Positions 5,980 through 6,192 of a stretch of DNA of 6,192 nt are shown piece by piece; within the stretch, counting starts at the first letter, position 1, and each line of letters opens with the position of its first letter. The notes under the pieces were generated by a model. It had not been told where the DNA came from. It saw only the letters and a program-made list of their open reading frames with translations, and ran no database searches. The DNA is from an uncultured Bacteroidales bacterium. Lineage in GTDB: Bacteria; Bacteroidota; Bacteroidia; Bacteroidales; UBA932. Where the stretch lies: positions 1 through 6,192 of the forward strand of contig CABQAB010000120.1 of the NCBI GenBank assembly GCA_902461985.1, written 5' to 3'. The position numbers and the translations under genes are program-made.

Positions 5980-6002
5980 TTATGCGGAGTTTTTTGTTTT
6001 TT
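5968..6002 (+). terminator. Intrinsic terminator in the metK leader (riboswitch expression platform)
   Basis: CTCTGCAT (5968-5975) pairs with ATGCGGAG (5982-5989) in an 8-bp stem with one U-G pair and a 6-base loop. It is followed at once by six T, one G and six T (5990-6002). It lies upstream of metK on the same strand and has no coding gene before it, so it is an attenuator rather than a gene-end terminator. Its 5' arm is shared with the predicted antiterminator. Confidence 0.88.
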
Positions 6003-6120
6003 GTCGTATATGCTGCCCGCTGCTGCGTTATGCTTCTTGCACAAAATCCTCACAACCGGAAGGTTGCTGCGGTTTTGCTCCAGTCGCAGGCCTTGCATCG
6101 GATTGCATATACAACAAAAA
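5998..6120 (+). other. Second structured RNA domain in the metK leader, unrecognised
   Basis: Bases 5998-6013 can pair with 6105-6120 at 15 of 16 positions (one C-A mismatch, 6005 with 6113), closing a 91-base domain. Nested inside are CTGCG/CGCAG (6023-6027 with 6085-6089) and a long hairpin. The hairpin consists of CAAAA-CC with GG-TTTTG (6042-6049 with 6071-6077, U6047 bulged) and CAACC/GGTTG (6053-6057 with 6062-6066), capped by a GGAA tetraloop of the GNRA type. The fold begins within the terminator's T-run, so it can exist only in read-through transcripts, and it ends 23 bases before the metK ATG. It matches no family I know. The outer arms are AT-rich, so part of the pairing could be chance. 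Confidence 0.45.
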
Positions 6121-6143
6121 TTATATGTACAAAATAAAGAGAA

Positions 6144-6192
6144 ATGAACAATTACTTATTTACTTCAGAATCAGTGTCTGAAGGGCATCCTG
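6144..6192 (+). CDS. metK: S-adenosylmethionine synthetase, N-terminal fragment (runs off window)
   Basis: MetK makes S-adenosylmethionine from methionine and ATP. Only 16 codons are visible, but MNNYLFTSESVSEGHP is the near-invariant start of the family; the histidine at residue 15 corresponds to the ATP-contacting histidine of the E. coli enzyme (SEGHPDK). The ATG at 6144 is fixed by this alignment, and a modest purine-rich stretch (AAAGAGA) lies just before it. The gene is divergent from smpB and sits behind a promoter, a SAM-II-like aptamer and an intrinsic terminator, so expression is probably repressed when SAM is plentiful. The truncation is only the window edge. Confidence 0.95.
   Translation, partial: MNNYLFTSESVSEGHP

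Noticed and set aside
5858..6181. A 107-codon open frame on the plus strand across the metK leader
   Set aside because: It overlaps the promoter, the SAM-II-like aptamer, the terminator T-run and the metK start in another frame. Its translation has no recognisable pattern, so the RNA structures explain the region better.

Overview
The window looks like a chromosomal segment from a member of the Bacteroidales. Three signs point there: two promoters match the Bacteroidetes consensus (TTTG about 19 bases from TAnnTTTG), Shine-Dalgarno sequences are mostly weak or absent, and RicT, TrmB and SmpB read like the Bacteroidetes versions of these families. I cannot name a genus. Nothing suggests a phage, transposon or CRISPR array; most of the window is housekeeping DNA.

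Layout. At 2-451 is the 3' end of a long-chain polyprenyl diphosphate synthase. It is followed by holB (482-1525, DNA polymerase III delta prime), a 179-base gap, then ricT (1705-2928, PSP1-domain protein) overlapping trmB (2928-3746, tRNA m7G46 methyltransferase) by one base. After a 125-base gap rich in palindromes comes a probable two-gene unit: an outer-membrane beta-barrel protein (3872-4774) and a small putative lipoprotein (4788-5243). smpB (5286-5735) lies on the minus strand, convergent with that pair. metK (S-adenosylmethionine synthetase) begins at 6144 and runs off the right edge.

The most interesting part is the 408-base smpB-metK gap (5736-6143). It holds a minus-strand -7 box for smpB and a good Bacteroidetes promoter for metK (5840-5870). 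Beyond the latter lies a roughly 270-base metK leader. The leader opens with an RNA element that carries the conserved blocks of a SAM-II riboswitch in order (GAUUU, UUGCAA, GCUAAA). A strong intrinsic terminator follows (5968-6002). Bases 5877-5888, which include the 5' arm of aptamer helix P1, can pair for 12 continuous base pairs with 5968-5979, which includes the terminator's 5' arm. That suggests a feedback switch: SAM bound, P1 formed, terminator formed, metK off; SAM scarce, antiterminator formed, metK on. Beyond the terminator a second nested RNA fold (5998-6120) fills most of the space before the metK start codon and has no family I recognise. In 5765-5839 I see nothing identifiable.

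Functionally, the left half is a run of replication and RNA-processing or modification genes, the middle is a cell-envelope pair, and the right end pairs ribosome rescue (SmpB) with synthesis of SAM, the methyl donor TrmB uses. The SAM link between trmB and metK is metabolic only; nothing here suggests they are co-regulated.
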